Positions 41,348 to 50,877 are shown, counted from the first letter of the stretch. The stretch is DNA of 64,000 bases from Beduinella massiliensis (GCF_900199405.1 NZ_LT963430.1:620001-684000); one strand, 5' to 3'. The notes: generated by a model not told the origin, from the letters alone. Made by a program: numbers and translations.

Positions 41348-42435
41348 GGAAAGAAGGGAGAGGAGGCGCGGCGCGGCGGCTTCGCCGCCTCGCCGCCTGC
41401 ACCCTGCTGCTGTTCGCGCTGACGGGCGCGGCGCGTGCGGAACGGGTTCAGGAGCAGATCGAGCTGGACCCGCATAAGACGCCCTGGTGCGCGCACGTCG
41501 TCTGGGACATCGACATGGAAGCGCCGGACGAACCGCCCGCCGGGATTCCGCAGGCGCAGACGCGCTACGCGACGCTCCCCCTCGGCCCGATCCGCAGGGC
41601 GATGGCTGCGTACGCGGAGGAGCCCGTGGAGCGGCGCTGGCTGAACGGGCGCGACGACCTGAACCGGATGAACTATCTGTACTGGTCCAAGGAGGGCGGC
41701 ACGTACCGGGACGTCTATCTCTTTCCGGCGGGCGTCCGCCTGCCCTACCCGAACCACCCGATGCAGGAGACGCTGGACGAAGCGTCCGACGTGCTGCGCG
41801 CGTTCCTCACGGAGGCGGGCATCGAGTTCGAGTATCCCTTCTACAGGGTGGGGCGGGACGGCGACGGGCTCTATACGTCGCTGACGGGCCTGTGCGAACA
41901 GGACGACTCCCTCCGCACGATTCCGCTCGTAAAGGACGCGACGGGCATCGCCTTTCGCTTCACGCTGGGCGGCCTGCCGGTGGCCGAGCAGGGAATCTAC
42001 GATCCGCAGGTCGAGGGGCGGCGGGACGTGTACTACGAGCGCTACGGCCAGGCGACGGTGACGGACGCGGGCCGGATTCGCTCGCTGCGGCTATCCAACG
42101 CCCACGAGGTCGTGCGCATGCTGGAGCCGGATACAGCGCCCGTGATTCCATGGCGCGAGGCGGTCATGACGGCGGTGCGCGCGGAGGCGGCGGACCCGCG
42201 GACGATTGACGGGCCGGAGGGCGGCGGGACGGCATCCGCGTGGGCGGAGGTCGAGCGGGAGCGCGTCGCCGGGGCGGAGCTTTGCATCGCCATCTCGCCC
42301 ACCGGCAGGACGTTCCCCGTCTGGGGCGTCGTGCTGGAGGCGGATTACGTGGGCGGCTACGCGTACAGCGGCACGCGCTACGTGGACGCGCACACCGGCG
42401 CCGCCTGCGAGGCGGGCGAGGACTGGACCCCGTAA
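41344..42435 (+). CDS. Secreted protein of the ECF sigma operon
   Basis: A 363-residue exported protein: Arg-rich N-terminus, hydrophobic core (LAACTLLLFALTGAARA) and an Ala-rich cleavage site near residue 32. The mature part has no motif I can name. The last third (PVWGVVLEADYVGGYAYSGT, then RYVDAHTGA) resembles the strand pattern of lipoprotein-like sensor domains with a PepSY-type ending, but this is a weak impression. It overlaps the probable anti-sigma gene as ATGA and is the last gene before a strong terminator, so it probably belongs to the same envelope-stress response. Confidence 0.65.
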   Translation: MRKEGRGGAARRLRRLAACTLLLFALTGAARAERVQEQIELDPHKTPWCAHVVWDIDMEAPDEPPAGIPQAQTRYATLPLGPIRRAMAAYAEEPVERRWLNGRDDLNRMNYLYWSKEGGTYRDVYLFPAGVRLPYPNHPMQETLDEASDVLRAFLTEAGIEFEYPFYRVGRDGDGLYTSLTGLCEQDDSLRTIPLVKDATGIAFRFTLGGLPVAEQGIYDPQVEGRRDVYYERYGQATVTDAGRIRSLRLSNAHEVVRMLEPDTAPVIPWREAVMTAVRAEAADPRTIDGPEGGGTASAWAEVERERVAGAELCIAISPTGRTFPVWGVVLEADYVGGYAYSGTRYVDAHTGAACEAGEDWTP

Positions 42436-42451
42436 GGGCGCGGAAAACGAC

Positions 42452-42499
42452 AAAGCAGGGGGCGAGACGCCGCGCGACGCGGGCCTCGCCCCCTGCTTT
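42452..42499. terminator. Strong terminator at the end of the ECF operon
   Basis: Perfect 15-bp stem, AAAGCAGGGGGCGAG (42452-42466) with CTCGCCCCCTGCTTT (42485-42499). It serves the ECF operon and may also stop the convergent FMN-binding protein gene. Confidence 0.85.
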
Positions 42500-42588
42500 G
42501 GGGCGCACGGAGCGCTCAGATGCTCTCCGTGTTGGATGCGGCGGCGTCTGCCGAAGCCGGGGCGGGGGACCGTCTTCGGGGTTTCGGC

Positions 42589-44343
42589 CTACTCGTCGTC
42601 GAAAGCGTCGGCGGTGAAGCGGATGCTGTGGACGAGGCTGCCGCTATCGCCGTGAAGCTCGTGCAACAGGGTGCAGCCGTCCATAAACCAAATGGAGGGG
42701 CGGTTCGTGCCGTCCGATCTCGAAAGCGACGCGGGGCCGTATTTCTCCGTGAGCACCGCCTCCGCTTCGGCGAAATCCGCGCGGTACAGGGCGTCGTCCG
42801 CATGCGATGCTGTAAAGGAAACCAGGATGCTGGAAAGCCGGTTTGCGGAGAAAGAATAGCAGACATACATCTCAAGCCCGGCATAACGCTGGCCGTAATA
42901 CGTCAGGGAATCCTCCGTCTGCGAGGGGTCGCCCAGCTCGAGGGCGCGCACCTGCTCCATCGACATGCCGAGGGCGACGCCGCTTCTGAAAAAGACGGGC
43001 GCGGGGGCCGCTTCCGGGGGCGCCTTCGGGATGTCGTCCTCCTCGTCTTCGTAAGCGTCGGAGGTGAAGAAAATGTAGTGGTAGCGACCGTCGCTGTCGC
43101 CGTAAAAATCGTGATAGATGGTGTAACCGTCCATGAGCCACATGGAGTAAAGCTCCGGCTCGCCCGACAAGGGGACGCCCGGCGTATCCTCCTCTGTAAC
43201 CGACGCGGGGCCGTATTTCAGCGTGAGCTCCGCCTCCGCTTTGTCGAAATCTACAAAGTACGGGGTGTCGTCTGCGTAGACCTCTTCGAAGGAGACGTAG
43301 ACCTCCGTCAGCGCGTTGCCATTGAACCAATACCGGATGTACACATCAAGCCCGGCAAACTGCTGGTCGAAATACCGCAGGATGTTCTCCGTCTGGGAAG
43401 GGGAGTCCGGCTCGAGTGCGCGCACCTGCTCCATCGTCATGCCGAAGGAGACGCCGTTTCGGAAGGTGAAGCTGGACGCGGAGGATTCGTCCGCATTGTC
43501 TTCGTAAGCGGCGGAGGTGAAGAAAATGTGGTGGCTGCGCACGTTGCTATCGATGTAAATTTTGTGATAGATGGTGTAGCCGTCCATGAACCACACGGAG
43601 TAAGGCTCCGGCTGGCCGGACGAGGGGTCGTCCGAACCATCCGCCTGTAAAAGATACGCGGGGCCGTACTTCGACGTGAGCGACGCATCGACTTCGGCGA
43701 AGTCCGCGAGGTACTGGGCTTCGTCCTCTGGCACCTCACGGAAGGAGACGTAGACCTCCGTCAGCGCGTCGTCGTTGAACCAATAATCGATGTTCGCATA
43801 AAGCCCGTCCAACGGACGGTCTAAATATACCAGGCCATTCTCCGTCTGCAAGCAATCGCCCGGCTCGAGGGCGCGCACCTGCTCTATCGACATGCCGAAG
43901 GAGATGCCGTCTCGGAAGGTAAAGCTGTCGCCGGGGAAGGCGGCCGCTTCCGGGGGCGGGGGCGCTTCCTGAGCCGCTGCCAGGTCAACGGCCGGGGCGG
44001 GGGCCGCGCCCGGGTACGGCTTGCCCGCGCCCCGGGCGGCGAGGCGCAGCGCGCCGTTGATGCCGTTGGACGTGCGGGTCGCGCCGGAGACCGCGTCGAA
44101 GCGCGCGGATTGGACGTCCTGGCCGATCAGGCTGTCAAAGCCCGCCGCGATGACCTCCGCGCCGTGCCCCGGCGCTTCCTGGTGCTCCACGACCTCGAAG
44201 GACGCGATCTTTCCATCCTCCACCTCGTAGACTACGACCATGGGCCGATAGCCCATCACCTCCACGCACAGCGGGCCCTCCTGCGCGAGGGCTGGCGCCG
44301 GGAAGAGCAGGAGCGCGAGCAGGACACACAGGGCTTTTTTCAT
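42589..44343 (-). CDS. Exported FMN-binding protein with three copies of a ~140-residue domain
   Basis: A 584-residue secreted protein. A signal peptide (KKALCVLLALLLFPAPALA) is followed by an FMN_bind domain whose SGATRTSNG (near residue 88) matches the flavin-attachment motif of NqrC/RnfG. A Pro/Ala linker leads to three homologous modules beginning FRDGISFGMSIEQVRALE, FRNGVSFGMTMEQVRALE and FRSGVALGMSMEQVRALE (about 140, 288 and 443). Each continues with a YWF or YSF strand, a KYGPA turn and a WFMDG or WLMDG ending. GGAGGG precedes ATG 44343. Redox or sensor role outside the membrane is inference. Weakly supported promoter: TATAAT at 44390-44385. Confidence 0.8.
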   Translation of the reverse strand: MKKALCVLLALLLFPAPALAQEGPLCVEVMGYRPMVVVYEVEDGKIASFEVVEHQEAPGHGAEVIAAGFDSLIGQDVQSARFDAVSGATRTSNGINGALRLAARGAGKPYPGAAPAPAVDLAAAQEAPPPPEAAAFPGDSFTFRDGISFGMSIEQVRALEPGDCLQTENGLVYLDRPLDGLYANIDYWFNDDALTEVYVSFREVPEDEAQYLADFAEVDASLTSKYGPAYLLQADGSDDPSSGQPEPYSVWFMDGYTIYHKIYIDSNVRSHHIFFTSAAYEDNADESSASSFTFRNGVSFGMTMEQVRALEPDSPSQTENILRYFDQQFAGLDVYIRYWFNGNALTEVYVSFEEVYADDTPYFVDFDKAEAELTLKYGPASVTEEDTPGVPLSGEPELYSMWLMDGYTIYHDFYGDSDGRYHYIFFTSDAYEDEEDDIPKAPPEAAPAPVFFRSGVALGMSMEQVRALELGDPSQTEDSLTYYGQRYAGLEMYVCYSFSANRLSSILVSFTASHADDALYRADFAEAEAVLTEKYGPASLSRSDGTNRPSIWFMDGCTLLHELHGDSGSLVHSIRFTADAFDDE

Positions 44344-44502
44344 GGAATATCCCTCCTTCATCTGCTGCTGGATTTGCTGCTTCCATTATACCGCAGACGG
44401 GCGCGTACGGGTAGGGGAAAAGCGGGGGCGGCGCAGCGCACCGGAATGTTCGCCTTTTTCTGAGCTGTTTTTGAAATGGACGCTTTTCTTTTGGAAAGTC
44501 GG

Positions 44503-44550
44503 TTGAAATGCCGAACGTTCAATGCTATAATGAGCTTGTTGTTTGGTTTT
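44503..44550 (+). promoter_or_regulatory. purL promoter overlapped by a PurBox-like pair
   Basis: TTGAAA (44503-44508), 17 bases, TATAAT (44526-44531). PurBox-like AATGCCGAACGTT (44507-44519, 11/13) lies over the spacer and an inverted partner GTTGTTTGGTTTT (44538-44550, 11/13) over the start point. They are 18 bases apart, the same spacing as the pair before purE. Binding would block polymerase directly. Confidence 0.65.
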
Positions 44551-44579
44551 TTACGACGACCAAGGAGGTTGTTTGCCGG

Positions 44580-47500
44580 ATGAACGGTGTAAGACGAATT
44601 TACGTGGAGAAGCGCCCGGGCTTTGACGTGGCGGCGCAGGGGAAGCGCCGCGAGCTTTCGGAGGTGCTGGGAACCGACAGGATCGAGCGGCTGCGCATCT
44701 TTCAGCGCTACGACGTGGAAAACCTGCCGGACGATGCCTTTGAGCAGGCGCGCGGCGTCATCTTTTCCGAGCCGAACCAGGACGTGGTCTACGACGAGCG
44801 GCTGCCCGAAATGCCCGGCGCCTGCCTGATCGCCGTGGAGTTCCTGCCCGGCCAGTACGACCAGCGCGCCGACTCCGCCGCCCAGTGCCTGCAGCTGCTG
44901 ACGGCCGGGGAGCGCCCGCGCGTCGCCTGCGCGAAGGTCTACGCGCTGCTGGGCGACGTGGACGAGGCGCTGCGCGCGCGCGTGGTCGGCCAGCTCATCA
45001 ACCCGGTGGAGGCGCGCGAGGCGTCCATGGACAAGCCCGCGACGCTGCGCATGGAGGCCGAGCGCCCCGAGGACGTGAAGACGGTGGAGGGCTTCATCGC
45101 CCTGCCGCAGGCGGAGCTTGAGCGGATGGTGCGCGACCTGGGCATGGCGATGACCGCGGAGGACCTCTGCTTCTGCCAGCGCTACTTCCGGAACGAGGAG
45201 CGCCGCGACCCCACGATCACGGAGCTGCGCGCCATCGACACGTATTGGAGCGACCACTGCCGCCACACGACGTTCCTGACCGCCATCGACGACATTTCCT
45301 TCCCTGAGACGCGCCTGGGCGCGCCCATCCGCGCGGCCTACGACGCCTACCTGGACGCGCGACGGAACGTCTACGGCGAGAAGCAGCGCGACATCTCGCT
45401 CATGGACATGGCCGTGCTGGGCATGAAGGAGCTGCGCCGCCAGGGCAAGCTTTGCGATTTGGACGCCTCGGACGAGATCAACGCCTGCTCCATCGTCGTG
45501 ACCGCGCACGTGGACGGCGAGGACCAGGAATGGCTGGTCATGTTCAAGAACGAGACGCACAACCACCCGACCGAGATCGAGGGCTTCGGCGGCGCGGCCA
45601 CGTGCCTGGGCGGCGCGATCCGCGACCCGCTGTCCGGCCGCAGCTACGTCTACCAGGCGATGCGCATCACCGGCAGCGGCGACCCGCGCACGCCCTTTGA
45701 CCAGACGCGCCCGGGCAAGCTGCCCCAGCGGCGCATCACGACCACCGCGGCGGCGGGCTTTTCCAGCTACGGCAACCAGATCGGCCTGGCGGCGGGCAAG
45801 GTGCAGGAGATTTACCACCCCGGCTTCGTCGCCAAGCGCATGGAGCTGGGCGCGGTCGTCGGCGCGACGCGGCGCGACCACGTGCGCCGCGAGACGCCCG
45901 CGGCGGGCGACGTGGTGATCCTGCTGGGCGGGCGCACCGGCCGCGACGGCTGCGGCGGGGCGACGGGCTCCAGCAAGGCGCACAACCTGGATTCGCTCTC
46001 CACCTGCGGGGCGGAGGTGCAGAAGGGCAACCCGCCGACCGAGCGCTGCATTCAGCGGCTGTTCCGCGACGCGCGGTTTTCGCGGATGGTGAAGCGCTGC
46101 AACGACTTCGGCGCGGGCGGCGTGTGCGTCGCGGTGGGCGAGCTGGCGCCGGGCCTCGAAATCGACCTGGACGCGGTGCCCAAGAAGTACGAGGGCCTGG
46201 ACGGCACGGAGCTGGCGATCTCCGAATCGCAGGAGCGCATGGCCTGCGTCATCGCGCCGCAGGACGTGCCGCGCTTCATGGAGCTGGCGGCGGGCGAGAA
46301 CCTGGAGGCCACGCAGGTGGCCGTGGTGACGGAGCCTGCGCGGCTGCGCATGAGCTGGCGCGGGAAGACCATCGTGGACCTTTCGCGCGCGTTCCTGGAC
46401 ACCAACGGCGTCACCCAGCACGCGCGGGCGCAGGTCTTGGCGCCGGACGAGGACGCGCCGTACCTGACCACCCTGCCGGACTTCGCGCGGGGCGGCGACC
46501 TGCGCGCGGCCTGGCTGGGGACGCTTTCCGACCTGAACGTGTGCAGCCAGAAGGGGCTGGTGGAGTGCTTTGACGGCACCATCGGCGCGGGCACGGTGCT
46601 GGCGCCCTACGGCGGCCTTTACCGCGACACGCCGGTGGAGGCCATGGCCGCGCTGCTGCCCGTGGACGGCGAGACGACGACCGCGACGCTCATGGCCCAC
46701 GGCTACGACCCGTACCTTTCGAGCTGGAGCCCCTTCCACGGGGCGGCGCTGGCGGTGACCGAATCGCTCGCCAAGATCGCGGCGGCGGGCGGCGACGCGC
46801 GCACGTGCCGGCTCACGTTCCAGGAGTACTTCGAGCGGCTGAACAAGGACAGCGAGAAGTGGGGCGCGCCCGTGGCGGCGATGCTGGGCGGCCTGTGGGC
46901 GCAGCTCGCCTACGGCACGGCGTCCATCGGCGGCAAGGACTCGATGTCCGGCACGTTCGAGGACATTCACGTGCCGCCGACGCTGGTGTCGTTCGCGGTG
47001 AACGTGCTGAACGCAGGCGACGTGATCTCCGGCGAGCTCAAGAGCGCGGGGCACAAGCTGGCGCTGCTGCGCTGCCCGATGACGGACGCGCTGCTGCCCG
47101 ACGCGCAGGCGCTGCTCTCGCTCTACGACGAGCTGCACGCGCTCGTGCAGGCGGGCAAGGTTGTAGCGGCGCACACGGTGGGCCGCGGCGGCGTGGCGGC
47201 AGCCGTCACGATGATGGCGCTGGGCAACCGCATCGGCGTGCGGCTGCGCGGGGATTTGACGGCGGAGGACCTGTTCCTGCCCCTGTTTGGCAGCATCGTC
47301 GTGGAGATGGCCGCGGGCGAGGACGTGCCCGCGCGCTTTGAGGCGCTGGGCGAGACGGTGAAGGAGAGCGCGATCACCGTGGGCGAGGTCAAGGTCTCGC
47401 TGTGCGAGGCGCGCCGCGCCTGGAAGGAGCCGCTGGAAAGCGTGTTCCCGACGCGGGCCGCGGCCCCGATGACCGCCGCGCCCTACGTGCCCTACGAGCG

Positions 47501-48332
47501 GCGCGAGGAGAAGCGCCCGGCGGTGCGCGTGGCGCGGCCGCGGGTGTTCATCCCCTCCTTCCCCGGCACGAACTGCGAGATGGACAGCGCGCGCGCGTTC
47601 AGGCGCGCGGGGGCCGAAGTGGAGACGTTCATCTTCAAGAACCTGACGCCCGCGGGCATCGAGGAATCGGCGCGCGCGCTCGAGCGCGGCATTCAAAACG
47701 CGCAGATCGTGATGCTGCCCGGCGGCTTCTCGGCGGGCGACGAGCCGGACGGCTCCGGCAAGTTCATCGCGACAGCCCTGCGCCATCCGCGCGTGGCGGA
47801 GGCCATCCGCGACCTGCTGGGCAGGCGCGACGGCCTGATGCTGGGCATCTGCAACGGCTTCCAGGCGCTGATCAAGCTGGGCCTGCTGCCCTACGGCGAC
47901 ATCCGCGTGCTGCGCGAGGACGACCCGACGCTGACCTACAACACCATCGGCCGCCACGCGGCCACGCACGTGAGCACGGTCGTCTCCTCCGTGAAGTCGC
48001 CGTGGATGGCGGGCGTGAACGTCGGGGACGTGCATTCGGTGGCCATCAGCCACGGCGAGGGGCGCTTCGTGTGCGCGGAGCCGCAGCTCAAGGCGCTGCT
48101 CGCGAACGGCCAGATCGTGACGCAGTACTGCGGGCCGGACGGCATCCCCGCGGCGGACATGCCGCAGAATCCCAACGGCTCGTGCTGGGCGGTGGAGGGC
48201 ATCTGCTCGCCCGACGGGCGCGTGCTGGGCAAGATGGGCCATTCGGAGCGCATCGGCGACGGCGTGTGCAAGAACATCCCCGGCGCGCACGACCAGAAGC
48301 TCTTCGTCTCCGGCGTGCGGTACTTCCTGTAA
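44580..48332 (+). CDS. purL: Phosphoribosylformylglycinamidine synthase PurL, single-chain form
   Basis: Converts FGAR to FGAM with glutamine and ATP. The 1250-residue chain unites what Bacillus splits into PurS, PurL and PurQ: an N-terminal PurS-like region, a linker, two AIR-synthetase-like halves (YWSDHCRHTTF, MFKNETHNHPTEIEGFGGAA and ASIGGKDSMSG), and a C-terminal class I glutaminase with nucleophile Cys in LGICNGFQAL, preceded by FIPSFPGTNCE, and the SHGEGRF His/Glu. AAGGAGG lies 11 bases before ATG 44580. Monocistronic, with its own promoter, PurBox pair and terminator; the rest of the pathway is at 1-3517. Confidence 0.96.
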   Translation: MNGVRRIYVEKRPGFDVAAQGKRRELSEVLGTDRIERLRIFQRYDVENLPDDAFEQARGVIFSEPNQDVVYDERLPEMPGACLIAVEFLPGQYDQRADSAAQCLQLLTAGERPRVACAKVYALLGDVDEALRARVVGQLINPVEAREASMDKPATLRMEAERPEDVKTVEGFIALPQAELERMVRDLGMAMTAEDLCFCQRYFRNEERRDPTITELRAIDTYWSDHCRHTTFLTAIDDISFPETRLGAPIRAAYDAYLDARRNVYGEKQRDISLMDMAVLGMKELRRQGKLCDLDASDEINACSIVVTAHVDGEDQEWLVMFKNETHNHPTEIEGFGGAATCLGGAIRDPLSGRSYVYQAMRITGSGDPRTPFDQTRPGKLPQRRITTTAAAGFSSYGNQIGLAAGKVQEIYHPGFVAKRMELGAVVGATRRDHVRRETPAAGDVVILLGGRTGRDGCGGATGSSKAHNLDSLSTCGAEVQKGNPPTERCIQRLFRDARFSRMVKRCNDFGAGGVCVAVGELAPGLEIDLDAVPKKYEGLDGTELAISESQERMACVIAPQDVPRFMELAAGENLEATQVAVVTEPARLRMSWRGKTIVDLSRAFLDTNGVTQHARAQVLAPDEDAPYLTTLPDFARGGDLRAAWLGTLSDLNVCSQKGLVECFDGTIGAGTVLAPYGGLYRDTPVEAMAALLPVDGETTTATLMAHGYDPYLSSWSPFHGAALAVTESLAKIAAAGGDARTCRLTFQEYFERLNKDSEKWGAPVAAMLGGLWAQLAYGTASIGGKDSMSGTFEDIHVPPTLVSFAVNVLNAGDVISGELKSAGHKLALLRCPMTDALLPDAQALLSLYDELHALVQAGKVVAAHTVGRGGVAAAVTMMALGNRIGVRLRGDLTAEDLFLPLFGSIVVEMAAGEDVPARFEALGETVKESAITVGEVKVSLCEARRAWKEPLESVFPTRAAAPMTAAPYVPYERREEKRPAVRVARPRVFIPSFPGTNCEMDSARAFRRAGAEVETFIFKNLTPAGIEESARALERGIQNAQIVMLPGGFSAGDEPDGSGKFIATALRHPRVAEAIRDLLGRRDGLMLGICNGFQALIKLGLLPYGDIRVLREDDPTLTYNTIGRHAATHVSTVVSSVKSPWMAGVNVGDVHSVAISHGEGRFVCAEPQLKALLANGQIVTQYCGPDGIPAADMPQNPNGSCWAVEGICSPDGRVLGKMGHSERIGDGVCKNIPGAHDQKLFVSGVRYFL

Positions 48333-48356
48333 AGAGGAACGCTGCCGGAATCAAAT

Positions 48357-48403
48357 AACGGGCGGCATTCAGGCGAGGGGCTTCGCCTGGATGCCGCCCG
48401 TTT
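48357..48403 (+). terminator. Terminator of purL
   Basis: About 20-bp stem with one mismatch: AACGGGCGGCATTCAGGCGA from 48357 pairs with TCGCCTGGATGCCGCCCGTT, followed by T residues, 25 bases after the stop. Confidence 0.85.
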
Positions 48404-48550
48404 GCGCGGGGCGGGGGGGGGTTTGGATGGGAGCGGGCGCGCCGTCCTTGCGCCTGAACGCCATGCTTGATTTGGATGTTCGTTTTCCTCGATCCACTCG
48501 GATAGGATGGTTAGCGGGCCCCCTTGAAGGTCTGTGCTATTGTCCGCCGC

Positions 48551-48579
48551 TTGCATTTTTGTGCGCGGGCGGTTATAGT
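48551..48579 (+). promoter_or_regulatory. Promoter of the AlkZ-like gene
   Basis: TTGCAT (48551-48556), 17-base spacer, TATAGT (48574-48579), 35 bases before ATG 48614. Confidence 0.8.
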
Positions 48580-48613
48580 AAAGGCAAAAGGGCGGCGACG
48601 GGAGGGGACGGCT

Positions 48614-49804
48614 ATGGAGGTCACGAGGGCGCAGGTGCGCGCGTTTCGGCTGCGCGCGCACCACCTGGACAGGCGGCTGCCGCCGGAGGGCCTTTTGGCG
48701 GCGGCGGGCGCGTGCGGCATCCAGAACTCGCCGCCCGGCGCGTTTGAGACGGCGATGTTTAACCGGGTCGAGGGGTGCAGCCCGCAGGCGCTGCGCCGCG
48801 CGCTGTACGAGGAAAGGCGGCTTTTGCAGGCGTGGAGCTACCGCGGCGCGCCCGTCGTGTTCCCGGCGGAGGAGAGCGGCGCGTTCCTGACCGCGCTGAT
48901 CGCGCGCGAGGGCGAGGCGCCGTGGATCTACACCCAGGGCATCGGGCTGGCGCTGGACTTCCTTGGCATGGACGCGGACGACCTGCTCTTTCGGGTAAAG
49001 GACGCGTGCGCGCTGCTGGACGGGCGGACGGTGCGCGGCAAAGAGGCGCTCGACCAGGCGCTGGCGGACGCGGTGGAGCCGGGGCTGCCGGCCGGGAAGC
49101 GGGCGCTGTGGCGCGCGCCCTCGATGTACGGGGGGCAGGGCAGGCAGACGGTCGGGGGCGCGGTCGTCTCGTTCCTGCTGCGGCCCTGCTCGTTTTGCTC
49201 GCTCGTCGTGTTCGGGGAGCGGGAGGGCGCGAGCCCGACGTTCACGTCGTTCGCGCGCTGGACGGGCCGCGCGCCGTCGGAGGCCCCGGACGCGGCGCGG
49301 GCGCTTGCGCGCAAGTTCCTGCACTGCTACGGCCCGACGGACGAGAGCGCGCTGATGGCCTGGCTCGGCTGCACGCGCCCGCAGGCCCGGCGCATCTTCG
49401 CCGCGGCGGACGGCGTGGAGGCGGTGCGCGTGGAGGGGAAGCGGCGCTTCGTGCTCGCGCAGGACGCGGAGGCTTTGCGCCTGGGCGCGCAGGAGGACGA
49501 CCGCTTGCGGCTGCTGGGGCCGCACGACCCGTACCTCGACCTGCGCGACCGGGAGGTTATTTTGCAGGAGCGCGCGCAGCAGCTTATCGTCTGGCGGACG
49601 GTGGGCAACCCCGGCGTCATCCTGCGCGGCGGGCGCGTCGCGGGGGTGTGGACGGCGCGCGTGCGCGGGGAGCGGCTGGACGTGCTGCTGACGCCCTTCG
49701 AGGCGGGTGTCCGCGCGCGCAGCGGGGAGCTTGCGGCGCTCGCGGAGGAATACGCGGCCTTCCGCGCGCTGCACCTGGCGCAGTGCCGGGTGGAGGACGC
49801 GTGA
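48614..49804 (+). CDS. Winged-helix DNA glycosylase of the AlkZ (HTH_42) family
   Basis: A 396-residue protein of the AlkZ/YcaQ superfamily: N-terminal LRAHHLDRRLPPEG and GIQNSPPGAF, tandem winged-helix core (KFLHCYGPTDESALMAWLG), and C-terminal VILRGGRVAGVWTARVRGERLDV with a beta barrel. AlkZ-type enzymes unhook interstrand crosslinks or protect producers from DNA-alkylating natural products. The catalytic Gln-x-Gln/Asp motif of the family is represented by IQNSP or a nearby site; I cannot fix it by eye. GGAGGGG precedes ATG 48614. Last chromosomal gene before the AT-rich island. Confidence 0.8.
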   Translation: MEVTRAQVRAFRLRAHHLDRRLPPEGLLAAAGACGIQNSPPGAFETAMFNRVEGCSPQALRRALYEERRLLQAWSYRGAPVVFPAEESGAFLTALIAREGEAPWIYTQGIGLALDFLGMDADDLLFRVKDACALLDGRTVRGKEALDQALADAVEPGLPAGKRALWRAPSMYGGQGRQTVGGAVVSFLLRPCSFCSLVVFGEREGASPTFTSFARWTGRAPSEAPDAARALARKFLHCYGPTDESALMAWLGCTRPQARRIFAAADGVEAVRVEGKRRFVLAQDAEALRLGAQEDDRLRLLGPHDPYLDLRDREVILQERAQQLIVWRTVGNPGVILRGGRVAGVWTARVRGERLDVLLTPFEAGVRARSGELAALAEEYAAFRALHLAQCRVEDA

Positions 49805-49869
49805 AGTCGTGCCATACACATTGCGCGCAATACAGAAAAAGGCTAAAAGGAATCCAGGGACGTGGCGAA

Positions 49870-50046
49870 ATGGCTTTAACCCCGGCACAACGCAAGGCGA
49901 ACGATAAGGATATAAAAAATAGTTATTTTTCCAGCCGGTTAAGGCTTCCCAATAAGCTGGAAAGCGCATGGCTACTGGGTTTTAGCCGAATGTATCAGTT
50001 TATATATTGGCCGATTTGCCGCCCAAATGCCGCCCATATTTACTAA
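49870..50046 (+). pseudogene. Hybrid 58-codon frame at the island boundary
   Basis: Reads MALTPAQRKANDKDIKNSYF, which looks like the N-terminus of small RHH-type proteins of clostridial mobile elements, then unrelated sequence ending PICRPNAAHIY. The second part coincides with the direct repeat at 50015-50036. Weak ribosome site. Best seen as a deletion fusion within a decayed element. Confidence 0.35.
50015..50036. repeat. Direct repeat, left copy
   Basis: TTTGCCGCCC followed by AAATGCCGCCCA. It matches 51540-51561 at 21 of 22 positions and also contains an internal GCCGCCC duplication. The two copies bracket 1.5 kb of AT-rich DNA with the flavodoxin-like gene. They could be attachment-site relics or ends of duplicated element genes. 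Confidence 0.55.
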
Positions 50047-50195
50047 AGCGTTATAAAGGCTTGTAGAAACAAGTAACAGTTTTTAACTATGCCGTTCTAA
50101 ATTTAACTTTTATGAAGCGTAGCTTTAGAATAGAAACAAATACACCTTTGGCGAAAAAGGTGTACTCAACAAATCGAAATAGGGAGTACTGCGAT

Positions 50196-50780
50196 ATGAA
50201 GAACATTTTTGTGGTCCAAGGCGGTGGGCGACCTCACGGAAATACAGCGCAGTTGGTGAGTGCCTTTGCGAAAGGCGCAACCGAGGCTGGACATAATGTA
50301 GAACTTATTTCATTGCAAAAATATGAAGTAAAGGGATGTGTTGGATGCAATGCGTGCCGCTATGGAAAGCCTTGTATTCAGAGAGATAGCTTTAACGACC
50401 TTGTTCCAAAAATTAGAAAATCTGACTTAATAGTGTTTGCATCACCGTTATTGTTTTGGACAATTTCGTCTCAATTAAAGGCTTTTATTGAGCGCTTTTA
50501 TTGTATTGCGGAAGAAGATAATAACCCACCATATGGCAGGTATGAAAAATATCCTGTAAAAGATGCGGCATTACTTATGACATCTGCGGATGAGTTTTTT
50601 TGGACATATGAGCAGGCTGTATCCTATTATAAATTTGCAATAATAAACTACATAGGCTTTCATGATAAAGGCATGATACTGGCTGGTGGATGTGGCGATA
50701 CGAATGGAAAGCCACAGATTGATAAAACCTCTCATTTGCAGAAAGCGTATGAGTTTGGAAAGCAAATTTACATCGATTAA
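50196..50780 (+). CDS. Flavodoxin-fold NAD(P)H-dependent FMN reductase
   Basis: A 194-residue protein of the NADPH-dependent FMN reductase/iron-sulfur flavoprotein type: KNIFVVQGGGRPHGNTAQLV (phosphate loop), GCVGCNACRYGKPC (Cys-rich motif that in relatives is part of, or derived from, an Fe-S site), DLIVFASPLLFWTISSQLKAF (second FMN loop). AGGGAG precedes ATG 50196. The codon use is AT-rich, unlike the chromosome, and the gene lies in the mobile remnant, so it is horizontally acquired cargo. Likely electron transfer or quinone/nitro reduction; substrate unknown. Confidence 0.85.
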   Translation: MKNIFVVQGGGRPHGNTAQLVSAFAKGATEAGHNVELISLQKYEVKGCVGCNACRYGKPCIQRDSFNDLVPKIRKSDLIVFASPLLFWTISSQLKAFIERFYCIAEEDNNPPYGRYEKYPVKDAALLMTSADEFFWTYEQAVSYYKFAIINYIGFHDKGMILAGGCGDTNGKPQIDKTSHLQKAYEFGKQIYID

Positions 50781-50877
50781 ACTGCGTTCAAAGTTTCACT
50801 TACCGCTCTGGTTTACTTCGTCTTCTTAGGATATGGCGCACTATGCTATCTAGTTGTTTTCAATAGTGGCAAGCAGG

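Noticed and set aside
44358-48290. A 1310-codon open frame on the minus strand opposite purL
   Set aside because: Very GC-rich DNA gives long antisense frames. The product is a low-complexity Arg/His/Ala/Val mixture without domains, while the plus strand encodes PurL with all motifs.
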